Positions 7,184 to 14,719 of a stretch of DNA of 14,792 nt are shown here, one piece after another. Source of the DNA: Burkholderiaceae bacterium (GTDB lineage Bacteria > Pseudomonadota > Gammaproteobacteria > Burkholderiales > Burkholderiaceae); the NCBI GenBank assembly GCA_023253905.1, contig JALREG010000323.1, forward strand, positions 1-14,792. The letters are read 5' to 3'. Below the pieces are notes generated by a model that was not told the DNA's origin, made no database searches, and saw nothing but the letters and a program-made list of their open reading frames with translations. Each line of letters begins with the position of its first letter. Positions within the stretch are counted from its first letter, which is position 1. Both the position numbers and the translations under genes were made by a program.

Positions 7184-7468
7184 ATGAATTCACCCGCTCC
7201 CGGTCTGTCCGTGTTCCGTGCCCGTCGCCAGGCGGGCCAGGGCATGACCGAATATCTCATTGTGGTCGCGCTCATTGCCGTGGCTGCGATCGGCGTCTAC
7301 AGCCTCTTTGGCCAGACACTGCGCAGCCAGACTGCTGGGCTCGCCATGGAAATCTCGGGCCAGTCCTCGAGCACGGCAGTTTCCTCGGCGCAGGGCAGTG
7401 CGACCAGCGCTCAGTCGTCTTCGTCGCAGCGCAAGGGACTCGGCAGCTATGGGCTCGATAACCAATAG
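7184..7468 (+). CDS. Flp-like type IVb prepilin
   Basis: The 94-residue protein has a short basic leader (FRARRQAG) and a prepilin peptidase site G18|Q19, then the type IVb hallmark Glu at +5 and Tyr at +6 (QGMTEY, Glu23/Tyr24), and a hydrophobic helix LIVVALIAVAAIGVYSLF. The mature chain would be about 76 residues. Its C-terminal half (about 59-84) is very rich in Ser, Ala and Gln, a possible site for glycosylation, as reported for Flp pilin of Aggregatibacter. A strong AAGGAG (7173-7178) stands 5 nt before the ATG, the best ribosome binding site in the operon. The gene opens the cluster and overlaps the next gene by 20 nt. It is probably the pilin subunit, but a minor-pilin role cannot be excluded because no separate transcript end follows it. 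Confidence 0.85.
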   Translation: MNSPAPGLSVFRARRQAGQGMTEYLIVVALIAVAAIGVYSLFGQTLRSQTAGLAMEISGQSSSTAVSSAQGSATSAQSSSSQRKGLGSYGLDNQ

Positions 7469-8795
7469 CCGCTTTCGGCGCACGCAGTCCGGGCAGGCGC
7501 TGGTCCTCGCCCTGCTGCTGGTCGTGGGCGGAGCCTTTCTTCTGCTCGCGGTGTTCAGTAGCGGCCGCGTCCTCACCACCCGCCAGAGTCTCAACGACGC
7601 GGCCGATGCTGCGGCACTCAGTGCCGCCACCTGGCGCGCCCGCGTCCTCAACTATGCTGCCTACACCAACCGGGCGATGGTCGCCCAGGAAGTGGCGCTG
7701 GCGCAGGCGGTCACCATGGCTGCCTGGGCCCGATATTTTGATGCGCTCGCGGCCAACGCCCAATCGGTGGCGGCTGCTTATCCACCGGCGGCACTTGCCG
7801 TGGCAGCGATCGCATCCGGCGCCGACCTTGCGCGTGCTGCAACCGAACACGCTGCATCCGCGGAGATGGCGTGGCGTGGGCATGAACAACTCGGCTACAA
7901 GGTCTGGCTTGAGCGCAGCCAGATCGCGCTACTTAAGTCAGCTGAAGTATTCGGATTGGGGGCCATCGCCAACGAGGTGGTGCGAAGCGGCGACTCCCGG
8001 TTCTTTGCCTTTGCGTTGGGTGACGCCGGTGCGTTCGCCGCGTTCACGCGGCCGCAGGTGGACACGGAAGACAAGGCAAGGCTTCGTCAGGTGGTGCTTG
8101 AATCGCTCGACCCCTTTACCGCCAACCCACGAAGCGCAGATCACCGGCTGCCGCTTCCGTCGTCGTGCGCGGGGCGAAGTGCAGATCTGGACAAGTGGAC
8201 ACTGTGGCTTCGTCGCAGAGGGGGTACTGCGCTCCATGAATCGCTTGAAACCTGGTCGGCCGTCGACACCCTCTCGCTTCACGACTGGCGGGCAGGCGGG
8301 TTCCTGGGGCTCGGGGCATGCCGCGATCGCGAGGCGGTGGCGGTAGGCTGGGGCGGTGCAGGCGTCAACCCGGCGTGGAACGACTCACAGTTGCAGAGCG
8401 CGCACACGAACCCAGGCGCCACCGCATTGGCGCTCTTTGGTGCAAGCGGCGATACCACCTCGCTCGCAGGCCTCCCAACGGTTCACGATCTGGGCGCTCA
8501 GATCCGACTCGGCAACGCGCCCGCGGTGTCGCAGTTGGCCGTGATGGCGCGGGTCGAGGTACGCGACATCGGAACCGCCGATAAGCTCGCGGTCACCAGC
8601 GGTCGGATGCGGCTTAGTGATGGGGCGCACGGGCGCTACCTCTGGGCGCTCTCGGCCGCCGAGGTCTATTTCAGCCCACCGCCCGAAGCCTCCACACCCG
8701 CGCAGCTTCCCAGTCTGTTCAGTCCGTTCTGGCAGGCTCGACTCATTTCACCCACGGAGGCGCACCGTGCGGCGGCGGCAACCTATGCGCGCTGA
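7449..8795 (+). CDS. TadG-like membrane/pilus-associated protein (TadE/G-like N-terminal domain)
   Basis: A 448-residue protein starting with a short basic leader, SGQAL (G15|Q16) and a single hydrophobic helix (about 17-38). The segment QSLNDAADAAALSAATWRAR follows, typical of the Tad_N / putative Flp pilus-assembly TadE/G-like family. The rest should lie in the periplasm and is Ala-rich; it has two Cys in SSCAG and GACRD segments that might pair. It lacks Glu at +5, unlike the other prepilin-like products in this cluster, so processing by the prepilin peptidase is less certain. The ATG at 7449 has AAGGGA 10 nt upstream; the frame is open further upstream, but only from a TTG inside the flp gene. 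No von Willebrand A domain motif was recognised, unlike many TadG proteins. Its role is probably in pilus assembly or envelope anchoring. Confidence 0.78.
   Translation: MGSITNSRFRRTQSGQALVLALLLVVGGAFLLLAVFSSGRVLTTRQSLNDAADAAALSAATWRARVLNYAAYTNRAMVAQEVALAQAVTMAAWARYFDALAANAQSVAAAYPPAALAVAAIASGADLARAATEHAASAEMAWRGHEQLGYKVWLERSQIALLKSAEVFGLGAIANEVVRSGDSRFFAFALGDAGAFAAFTRPQVDTEDKARLRQVVLESLDPFTANPRSADHRLPLPSSCAGRSADLDKWTLWLRRRGGTALHESLETWSAVDTLSLHDWRAGGFLGLGACRDREAVAVGWGGAGVNPAWNDSQLQSAHTNPGATALALFGASGDTTSLAGLPTVHDLGAQIRLGNAPAVSQLAVMARVEVRDIGTADKLAVTSGRMRLSDGAHGRYLWALSAAEVYFSPPPEASTPAQLPSLFSPFWQARLISPTEAHRAAAATYAR
8756..8760 (+). promoter_or_regulatory. Ribosome binding site deciding the TadE-like start
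   Basis: GGAGG sits 6 nt before a GTG at 8767 that is in frame with the TadE-like protein. The alternative ATG at 8785 has no purine-rich element at a usable distance, so the GTG is preferred. Confidence 0.6.
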
Positions 8796-9687
8796 TCTCG
8801 ATCGCGAGGCGCGCCCGTTTGCAGGCCAGTCCGCACCGGCTCTCAGGCCCCCTCAAACGGGGCGGCAGCATGGTCAGGCCATGGTCGAAACCCTGGTGTT
8901 CACGCTTGCCGCGGTTGCGTTGTTGTTCGCCGTGCTGATGATCGGACGTCTGCATGCGCTTCAGGCAAGCGCCGCTGGGGCGGCGAGGGCGCTTGCTTTC
9001 GAGTGCCGGCTTGAGAGCGCTGGGTGTGACGATCCGGCGCGGGCGGCCGACCTCGCGGCTGCGATTCGTGTGCGTCATCTCGGCTGGCTGGATGGCGAGG
9101 CAGTGCACTCCGCCATGTCCGGGGCGACATCAGGGCAGGGCACAAGCACGCACCCGTTCTGGACCAACCCCGACGGCAGCCGCATGGTCGAGTCATTGCA
9201 ATCGGTGTCCCTGTCCTCGACCCGTAGCCCGCTTGATGCCGGTGTCAATGTGGCCGCCGCTGTACGACCCCAGCTCGCTGCGCCGGGGCTGCCCGCTCTG
9301 TCGGTCGGGCCTCAGCGCTTTGGTCTGGACGCGGCTGCAGGCCTCCGTGTATCGCAGGTCGAGGTTCCGGTTCGCCTGTCGCTGTCAGGTTCGCCCGCCG
9401 CAACGGGTGGGTCACCGCTTGCCTTACGCCTGAAGGCGCGCCTCGCCGTGTTGGGAGACGAATGGAATGCCAGTCATTCGCTGGGTGCACACGAGAGTTC
9501 AGTGGCGTCGCGGGTCGAACGCGGAAGCCGCTTGGACCCCTTCCTTGAATCCGCTCTGGATGCCGGCTACGCGCTGACGCGAGGCATTCTGAACGCGGCG
9601 GATGCGCTGGGACTTGAACCAGGTGCGGCTGCGCTGTCGGCCCCTCGGTTGGATGTCACGATCATTCCGCAGGATAGGCGGCAATGA
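8767..9687 (+). CDS. TadE-like pseudopilin
   Basis: From the GTG at 8767 the protein is 306 residues (300 from the ATG at 8785). A long basic leader ends in a prepilin peptidase-like site HG|QAMVET, with Glu at +5, followed by the helix LVFTLAAVALLFAVLMIG. This is the TadE/F pseudopilin signature. The mature part is periplasmic, with a close Cys pair (AFECRLESAGCDD) shortly after the helix and a Ser/Pro/Ala-rich remainder. It is longer than classic TadE proteins (about 150-200 residues). The start overlaps the TadG-like gene by 29 nt, and the stop overlaps the next gene (ATGA). TadE pseudopilins are processed by TadV and needed for pilus biogenesis in Aggregatibacter; a comparable role here is inferred. 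Confidence 0.78.
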   Translation: MRRRQPMRADLDREARPFAGQSAPALRPPQTGRQHGQAMVETLVFTLAAVALLFAVLMIGRLHALQASAAGAARALAFECRLESAGCDDPARAADLAAAIRVRHLGWLDGEAVHSAMSGATSGQGTSTHPFWTNPDGSRMVESLQSVSLSSTRSPLDAGVNVAAAVRPQLAAPGLPALSVGPQRFGLDAAAGLRVSQVEVPVRLSLSGSPAATGGSPLALRLKARLAVLGDEWNASHSLGAHESSVASRVERGSRLDPFLESALDAGYALTRGILNAADALGLEPGAAALSAPRLDVTIIPQDRRQ

Positions 9688-10490
9688 TGCGCATACCGTT
9701 TTGTCGGGCGTTTCAAAAGTTGGCGCACGCGCTGGTGCTGGCAGGCGTTGCGTTGATGGCAGGAGGGCTTTCCGGCGTCGCCTTCGCAGGCGATCAGGTC
9801 TCTGTGTCTCGTCCCGCTCCCGGGCAACATCCCGACCTGCCTGGGCATCTCATCACCCGGTTGATCAACCCTCAACTCGAGATCGATCGCAGGGTCACCA
9901 GTATCTGGTCGATAGCGGGTCCTGGCAATGCGGCAGAGACCCTTGCGGACATTCACGCACACTGGGGTCGGACCGCAGCCGATGCCGTCTGGCAAAGCCA
10001 GCATGCGGGCTGGCTGATGATCGCGCGTCGTGCGGGTGACCGGTTTGACACGGTTCAGCTGCGTGAACACGGCGATCAGATCACCGGATATTTCACGCGG
10101 TGGCGCGACGTGGCGGGGAGCACGCACTCGGTTCCGGTGGGTCGCTCCTGGCTGCCGCCCTCGGTCGAGGCTGTGACTGAAGTGGTCTCGGGCGATCTGG
10201 GCAGTCGCGTCACAACCTGGGTGGGGTCATCAAGCCACCGCCCTGACACGCTGCGAGAGCAGTTCGGCGACATCGCGCGAGTGCGGGGCTTGCGGCAGGT
10301 GAGCCACGAGCCGGCGCGGTCGGCTCCGGTAGGCCCCTCCCCAGCGTCTGACGCGCGTGCCACGGCAAACCTGCGGCCTGGCCCCCAGGTCGAGCGCTAC
10401 GTTGGCCGATCGCTCGAGTTGGTCGTCACCCTTGAGGCCACGGCGGGACGAACCGCTGTTGTTGTCCATCGCCTGGAGTTCAACCGATGA
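9684..10490 (+). CDS. Unrecognised secreted protein within the tad operon
   Basis: I do not recognise this 268-residue protein. It has a clear Sec signal peptide (basic start, hydrophobic 14-33, likely cut AFA|GDQ at 35/36), so it should be periplasmic or exported. The only cysteine lies inside the signal peptide, so it is not a lipoprotein and has no disulfides. Residues 50-205 look globular, with Trp-rich segments (SIW, HAHW, AVW, AGW, TRWR, RSW). Residues 207-235 are a Pro/Ala/Ser-rich linker, and a short beta-like C-terminal part follows (ERYVGRSLELVVTLEA). It overlaps both neighbours by 4 nt (ATGA), so it is almost certainly part of the pilus operon. By position it could be a periplasmic assembly factor, for example a substitute for RcpB, but no motif shows that. 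A second ATG at 9687 is an equally possible start. Confidence 0.75.
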   Translation: MMRIPFCRAFQKLAHALVLAGVALMAGGLSGVAFAGDQVSVSRPAPGQHPDLPGHLITRLINPQLEIDRRVTSIWSIAGPGNAAETLADIHAHWGRTAADAVWQSQHAGWLMIARRAGDRFDTVQLREHGDQITGYFTRWRDVAGSTHSVPVGRSWLPPSVEAVTEVVSGDLGSRVTTWVGSSSHRPDTLREQFGDIARVRGLRQVSHEPARSAPVGPSPASDARATANLRPGPQVERYVGRSLELVVTLEATAGRTAVVVHRLEFNR

Positions 10491-10687
10491 GTCAATCCCT
10501 TAAACGGCGAATGCGAGTTGCAGGGCCTGCGCGCCGTATCGCCGGTCAGGCTGCGGCTGAAGCAATGCTGATCCTGTCGCTCGTGGTCATGGCTCTGGTG
10601 CTGATGCCCGACAGCGCCATCGAACGCTTGATCGTTGCAATCGAGGGGCGTTACCAGGCGATCCTCAACCACGCGGGGAAACCATGA
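10487..10687 (+). CDS. 66-residue prepilin-like protein
   Basis: A very small protein with a basic leader (KRRMRVAGPARRIAG), a candidate prepilin peptidase site G20|Q21, Glu at +5 (QAAAEA, Glu25), and the hydrophobic run MLILSLVVMALVLM. Only about 26 polar residues follow. If cut, the mature chain would be 46 residues, shorter than ordinary Flp pilins. Ribosome binding GGAG (10475-10478) lies 8 nt before the ATG, and both ends overlap neighbouring genes by 4 nt, which argues for a real gene. It is probably a minor pilin or pseudopilin; it lacks the Tyr at +6 seen in major Flp pilins. Alternatively it is a small single-pass membrane protein that is not processed. Confidence 0.75.
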   Translation: MSQSLKRRMRVAGPARRIAGQAAAEAMLILSLVVMALVLMPDSAIERLIVAIEGRYQAILNHAGKP

Positions 10688-11745
10688 CAAGCGCCCAGTC
10701 CCGTCCGCTGCGGTCCGTGCTCAGACTCGCACTGCTGGGCGCTGCGGCGTTTAGTTTTGCCGGGCTGTCCGTGGTGCTCGCAGACCGCCATGTGAGCGAA
10801 ACCATCGCCCGCCAGCAGGCCGCGGCCAAGGTTGCGCCGCCTGCCACCGTTTCGGTGGTCGTCGCCAAGTTCGACCTGATCGCGGGTGAGGCGGTATCGG
10901 CCGATAACATGGCGGTTCGTTCGATTCCAGTCGATTTCGCACCGGGGTCTGCGTTGCGGCCTGAGCAGTTTGATGCCAAAGCCGGCATGCGTCTCGCCCG
11001 AGCGCTTCGTAGCGGTGAGCCGCTGCTCGCCGAAATCCTTCAACCGGCAGAGCCGGGCGGCCTGTCGGCGCGCGTGAGGCAGGGTATTCGTGCGCTCACC
11101 ATTGCGGTCGATGACGTGAATGCGGTGTCGGGCATGCTCCGCCCCGGGGATCGGATCGACCTTCTGTTTTCGGCGCGTGCCCAGGGTGCGGACGCAGGAA
11201 CAGCGGTTGAAACCGCGCGCGTACTGGTGCAAAACGTGGCGGTTCTGGCCACCGGTCGGCAACTGAAACCGGGAGCCGATGAGGGCGGTGTCCGGCCCTT
11301 CACCTCGATCACGGTGGAACTCTCGCCCGAGGACGCCACACGGCTGGTGGTGGCGCAACGTACGGGCCGGATTACCGCGCTCCTCAGAAACCCTGATGAC
11401 CGGTTTGCGGTCTCCAACGCCCCCGTGGATGCGCACGCGCTGATGGGCGCAGCCCCCAGAGCGCCTGCGGTGATGCAACGGCCGATTGTTTCGGCAGGTC
11501 CCGAAATCATCGTTGGCGGAACCGGCGGCTTGTCGGCGGGCCGGCCGCGCCAGCACGAGGAGCCCGCACCGGTCGCCCCCAGCGATGCGAGGAACGCGGC
11601 TGCACCCGCGCCCATGGCGGCGCGTTCCCAGGCGGCTGTTCCGGCCGCAGCGCTGGTTGCAGCGCCGGTTGCAGCCGCCACCCCGCCGCCGGTCACGCCC
11701 CCAATGCCAGGCCCCCTTCTTACGCAACCGCTACTGATCAGGTGA
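10684..11745 (+). CDS. cpaB: Flp pilus assembly protein CpaB/RcpC
   Basis: A 353-residue protein with an N-terminal membrane anchor (about 13-33). A SAF domain (about 55-120: SVVVAKFDLIAGEAVSADNM through RLARALRSGEPLL) leads into the RcpC/CpaB domain (about 133-265), with GIRALTIAVDDVNAVSGMLRPGDRIDLLF, a very characteristic CpaB motif. CpaB acts in the periplasm with the secretin and supports pilus assembly; the SAF fold suggests a carbohydrate- or peptidoglycan-binding role. The last ~80 residues are an Ala/Pro-rich low-complexity tail, longer than is usual and probably disordered. The ATG overlaps the stop of the preceding small gene (ATGA), with GGGGA upstream. It is directly followed by the secretin gene, the standard rcpC-rcpA order. 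Confidence 0.95.
   Translation: MTSAQSRPLRSVLRLALLGAAAFSFAGLSVVLADRHVSETIARQQAAAKVAPPATVSVVVAKFDLIAGEAVSADNMAVRSIPVDFAPGSALRPEQFDAKAGMRLARALRSGEPLLAEILQPAEPGGLSARVRQGIRALTIAVDDVNAVSGMLRPGDRIDLLFSARAQGADAGTAVETARVLVQNVAVLATGRQLKPGADEGGVRPFTSITVELSPEDATRLVVAQRTGRITALLRNPDDRFAVSNAPVDAHALMGAAPRAPAVMQRPIVSAGPEIIVGGTGGLSAGRPRQHEEPAPVAPSDARNAAAPAPMAARSQAAVPAAALVAAPVAAATPPPVTPPMPGPLLTQPLLIR
11740..11745 (+). promoter_or_regulatory. Ribosome binding site for the secretin gene
   Basis: AGGTGA, overlapping the cpaB stop codon, lies 5 nt before the ATG at 11751. An alternative GTG start at 11742 would make a 4-nt GTGA overlap like the other junctions, but it has no upstream Shine-Dalgarno. Confidence 0.55.
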
Positions 11746-11750
11746 GCGAC

Positions 11751-13070
11751 ATGACCCGCCTCAAATCGCTTCTTGCTTCACTCGCGGGCCTGGTCGTGAC
11801 CCTCGGTCTTTCCGCGGCCGCGGTTGGCATGTCACCGGGCGGGGCCGAGCACCGTGCTTCTGAAGCGCAGTCAATGCTCCACCTCTACGTCGGTCAGGCG
11901 CATCTTCTCAACACCGGGCCGCTGCGGCGCATTGCGGTGGGTAACGGACGCGTCATTCAGGCGACGTCGCTCGATGATCGCCAGGTTCTTGTCATCCCTG
12001 AGGCGGCCGGGCAGAGCACGCTTCATTTATGGCCGCGTGACGGCGTCGAAAGAAGCTACGTGGTCAATGTCATCCCGGCTGACGTCAGCCGCCTGCTCAC
12101 CGAGATCCGTGCGCTGCTGGGCGACCAGCCCAACCTGGGGTCCCGCGTCGTGGGCGATAAGGTGGTGATCGAGGGCCACAGCGTTTCCGAAGAGCAGGCG
12201 GTGCGAATCGCCGAAATCGGAAGTCGCTATCCGCAGATCGTCAATCTGGTGAGCAAGGTTGGACTCGAAAAGATGGTCGAAATGGATGTTCGGATGATCG
12301 AGGTACGGCGCGATGCGCTTCAGAACCTGGGTATCCGCTGGGCACCAACGGCCAACGGCCCTGCGTTTGGCGTGGTGGGTGACACCTATCGGGGAGCGGC
12401 ATTCAGCAAGGGCATCGCAGCAGGCGCGGCTGGCACGACGGTAGCGAGCGCGGCGGCACCGTTCGCAGCGTCGCTTGGTCTTGCCGCCACGTTCAAGTCG
12501 GTGCTTCATATGCTGGTGCAAAACGGCGATGCAGTGATTCTCGCCGAGCCAAGGCTTGCCTGTAAGAGTGGTGGGTCGGCGCGCTTCATCGCCGGGGGCG
12601 AACTCCCCATCCCTTTTTCTGCGGGGTTTGGCGCGACTTCGGTGGCGTTCAAGGAATACGGCGTCAAGTTCGATATTTCTCCCGTCACGGGGGCAAACGG
12701 GGTGATTGCAGCCAAAGTCGCGACCGAGATCTCGGCTATCGATTTCGAGGTTCAGGTGAACAGCATCCCGGGGCTCACGAAGCGGCGAGCCGAAACCGAG
12801 GTCAACCTTCGTGAGAACGAGACGCTGGTTATTGCCGGATTATTGTCTGAGGAAACTTCTCGAAATGTTGACCGGGTTCCTGCGCTAGGCGAACTCCCCG
12901 TTCTGGGCAAATTATTTCGTTCGCGCATGTTTCGCGATCGCCAAACTGAACTGGTGGTGTTTGTCACCCCCCGCCTGGTAAGCGATGACCCGCACCAGGC
13001 TCGAGCCCACGCCATCGAGCGCCGCAATCAGGCCCAGGATATCCGTGAACTCCTCAGGATGGTTGACTGA
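11751..13070 (+). CDS. cpaC: Tad pilus outer-membrane secretin CpaC/RcpA
   Basis: From the ATG at 11751 this is 439 residues: a Sec signal peptide (to about residue 27), a pilus-formation N-terminal domain (about 42-108, LHLYVGQAHLL to VVNVIPAD), a BON-like domain (about 112-168), and the secretin domain (about 172-415). The secretin segment has KMVEMDVRMIEVRR, an Ala/Gly-rich gate region, an LxEPRLACKSGGSARFIAGGELPIP stretch and the closing signature VPALGELPVLGKLF followed by TELVVFVTPRLV. The protein forms the multimeric outer-membrane channel for the pilus. Length is ordinary for Tad secretins. The start is supported by AGGTGA 5 nt upstream; a GTG at 11742 would add three residues and overlap the cpaB stop. 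The stop shares one base with the start of the ATPase gene (TGATG). Confidence 0.95.
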   Translation: MTRLKSLLASLAGLVVTLGLSAAAVGMSPGGAEHRASEAQSMLHLYVGQAHLLNTGPLRRIAVGNGRVIQATSLDDRQVLVIPEAAGQSTLHLWPRDGVERSYVVNVIPADVSRLLTEIRALLGDQPNLGSRVVGDKVVIEGHSVSEEQAVRIAEIGSRYPQIVNLVSKVGLEKMVEMDVRMIEVRRDALQNLGIRWAPTANGPAFGVVGDTYRGAAFSKGIAAGAAGTTVASAAAPFAASLGLAATFKSVLHMLVQNGDAVILAEPRLACKSGGSARFIAGGELPIPFSAGFGATSVAFKEYGVKFDISPVTGANGVIAAKVATEISAIDFEVQVNSIPGLTKRRAETEVNLRENETLVIAGLLSEETSRNVDRVPALGELPVLGKLFRSRMFRDRQTELVVFVTPRLVSDDPHQARAHAIERRNQAQDIRELLRMVD

Positions 13071-14719
13071 TGCTCACTCTTTCCGTTGAAAGCGCTGGCG
13101 ATTTGCCGCGTACGCTCCATGTAGAAAAACTGCCCTGCGTGATCGGGCGATCGTCTCCCGCCGATATCGTGCTCGGGGGATGGCGCGTGGCCCGTGATCA
13201 TGCGCGAATTGAAATCGATGGGGCGGGCCTGAGAATCGTCGACCAGGGAAGCCTCGCAGGCACTCAGGTCAATGGCGAACGTATCGTGACGTTCGGTCCC
13301 CTCACAGAGTCCGATGAAATCGTGATTGGTGGGCATCAGCTTCGCGTGCTTGCGTTGCCTGGCCTCTCTCGCGCGATCAACGTTGGCCGACCCTTACCAG
13401 ACACACAGGGGCTTTCGCATTCTCTGGCGCAGAGCGAGCCCGTCCAGGTTCCTGGGGGCACAGGGTCAGATCGCTATGTGTGGCGACGACTCTTGCACCG
13501 CAGATTGCTCAGTCAGATCGACCTGCAGCGACAGGACATCCGGATGTTGTCCGGCACACAACTACGGGAGCAGGTGGGGCGAACGCTTGAAGACGTCATC
13601 CGCAGCGAATCGGCGCTCCCTCCTGACATTGATCGCATCACGCTGATCCGCGAAGTACTCGATGAGGCCGTGGGGTTGGGCCCGCTCGAAGGGCTCCTTG
13701 CCGACGACACGGTCTCCGAAATCATGGTGAATGGAACCGCACCCATTCATGTCGAGCGGTCCGGAAAGATCGAGCAGACCGCGCTTGCGTTCTCCAGCGA
13801 TGACGCGATCCGATCGGTCATTGATCGAATCATCGCGCCGCTGGGTCGTCACGTTGACGAAGGGTCCCCCATGGTCGATGCGCGGCTCGCGGACGGATCG
13901 CGTCTTAACGCTATTCTCCCTCCCCTCAGTCTGTCCGGACCCGCAGTCACCATTCGACGATTCAATCGCCGGCTTTACATGGCCTCGGATCTGGTCGAGC
14001 TCGGAACGTTGTCGGCGCAGATGCTGGCGTTTCTGAAGCTCTGCGTGACCAGTCGTCGCAGCATCGTGGTGTCTGGTGGCACCGGCGCGGGGAAAACCAC
14101 GCTGCTGAACCTGCTCTCCGGTTTCATCGGTCAGGACGAGCGGGTGATCACCATCGAAGACGCTGCTGAATTGCGACTTGACCACCGTAATTTGGTGTCC
14201 CTGGAAGCACGCCCCGCAAACTCTGAAGGGCGAGGGCTCGTAAGTGTCCGAGATCTGGTGAGAAACGCGCTCCGCATGCGGCCCGACCGAATTGTGGTCG
14301 GAGAGTGTCGCGGAGGCGAGGCGCTGGACATGCTGCAGGCCATGAACACGGGTCATGACGGATCACTCACCACCGTGCATGCCAATAGTCCGCGCGACGC
14401 ACTGTCCCGGATTGAAGTGATGACGCTCATGTCAGGGGTCGATATTCCCCTTCAGGCGATTCGTGAGCAGATCGCGTCTGCGGTTCACATTGTGGTGCAG
14501 CAGGCACGGTGTCCCGACGGCAGTCGGCGCGTAACCGATATCTCGGAGGTCACCGGTATCGAAAGCGGTCGCATCCTGATGCAGTCTTTGTTTCGGCTCG
14601 ATTCGATTGAGGGGCGGGTGCCGCAACACCTTGCGACTGGGCATATTCCTCAGTTTCTCGACGGAAACCTGAACGTACGATCCGCCGGCCTCCTCGATTT
14701 ATTTGGATCGGCAGCATGA
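13070..14719 (+). CDS. tadA: FHA domain-TadA/CpaF pilus ATPase fusion
   Basis: The 549-residue protein joins two domains. Residues 1-95 are a forkhead-associated domain: GRS (26-28), ARDHARI (41-47) and GTQVNGE (64-70). After a linker (about 97-150), residues 155-530 are a TadA/CpaF-type secretion ATPase. This part has the N-terminal [20 protein letters not shown] motif, Walker A GGTGAGKT (336-343), an Asp-box-like ITIEDAAEL, Walker B-region [15 protein letters not shown] (Glu412), and a His box [13 protein letters not shown] (His429, His437). It should be a cytoplasmic hexameric motor driving Flp pilus assembly. Canonical TadA lacks FHA. The domain's usual phosphate-contacting Ser (SxxH) is Ala41 here, whereas Arg27, His44 and Asn68 are kept. 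The start is certain because the FHA domain begins at once and TGATG overlaps the secretin stop. No TadZ/CpaE gene lies between secretin and ATPase. Confidence 0.95.
   Translation: MLTLSVESAGDLPRTLHVEKLPCVIGRSSPADIVLGGWRVARDHARIEIDGAGLRIVDQGSLAGTQVNGERIVTFGPLTESDEIVIGGHQLRVLALPGLSRAINVGRPLPDTQGLSHSLAQSEPVQVPGGTGSDRYVWRRLLHRRLLSQIDLQRQDIRMLSGTQLREQVGRTLEDVIRSESALPPDIDRITLIREVLDEAVGLGPLEGLLADDTVSEIMVNGTAPIHVERSGKIEQTALAFSSDDAIRSVIDRIIAPLGRHVDEGSPMVDARLADGSRLNAILPPLSLSGPAVTIRRFNRRLYMASDLVELGTLSAQMLAFLKLCVTSRRSIVVSGGTGAGKTTLLNLLSGFIGQDERVITIEDAAELRLDHRNLVSLEARPANSEGRGLVSVRDLVRNALRMRPDRIVVGECRGGEALDMLQAMNTGHDGSLTTVHANSPRDALSRIEVMTLMSGVDIPLQAIREQIASAVHIVVQQARCPDGSRRVTDISEVTGIESGRILMQSLFRLDSIEGRVPQHLATGHIPQFLDGNLNVRSAGLLDLFGSAA

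Noticed and set aside
7260..7448. Upstream extension of the TadG-like gene to a TTG inside flp
   Set aside because: The extra 63 residues are out-of-frame flp sequence without a signal; the ATG at 7449 begins a normal leader and has AAGGGA upstream.
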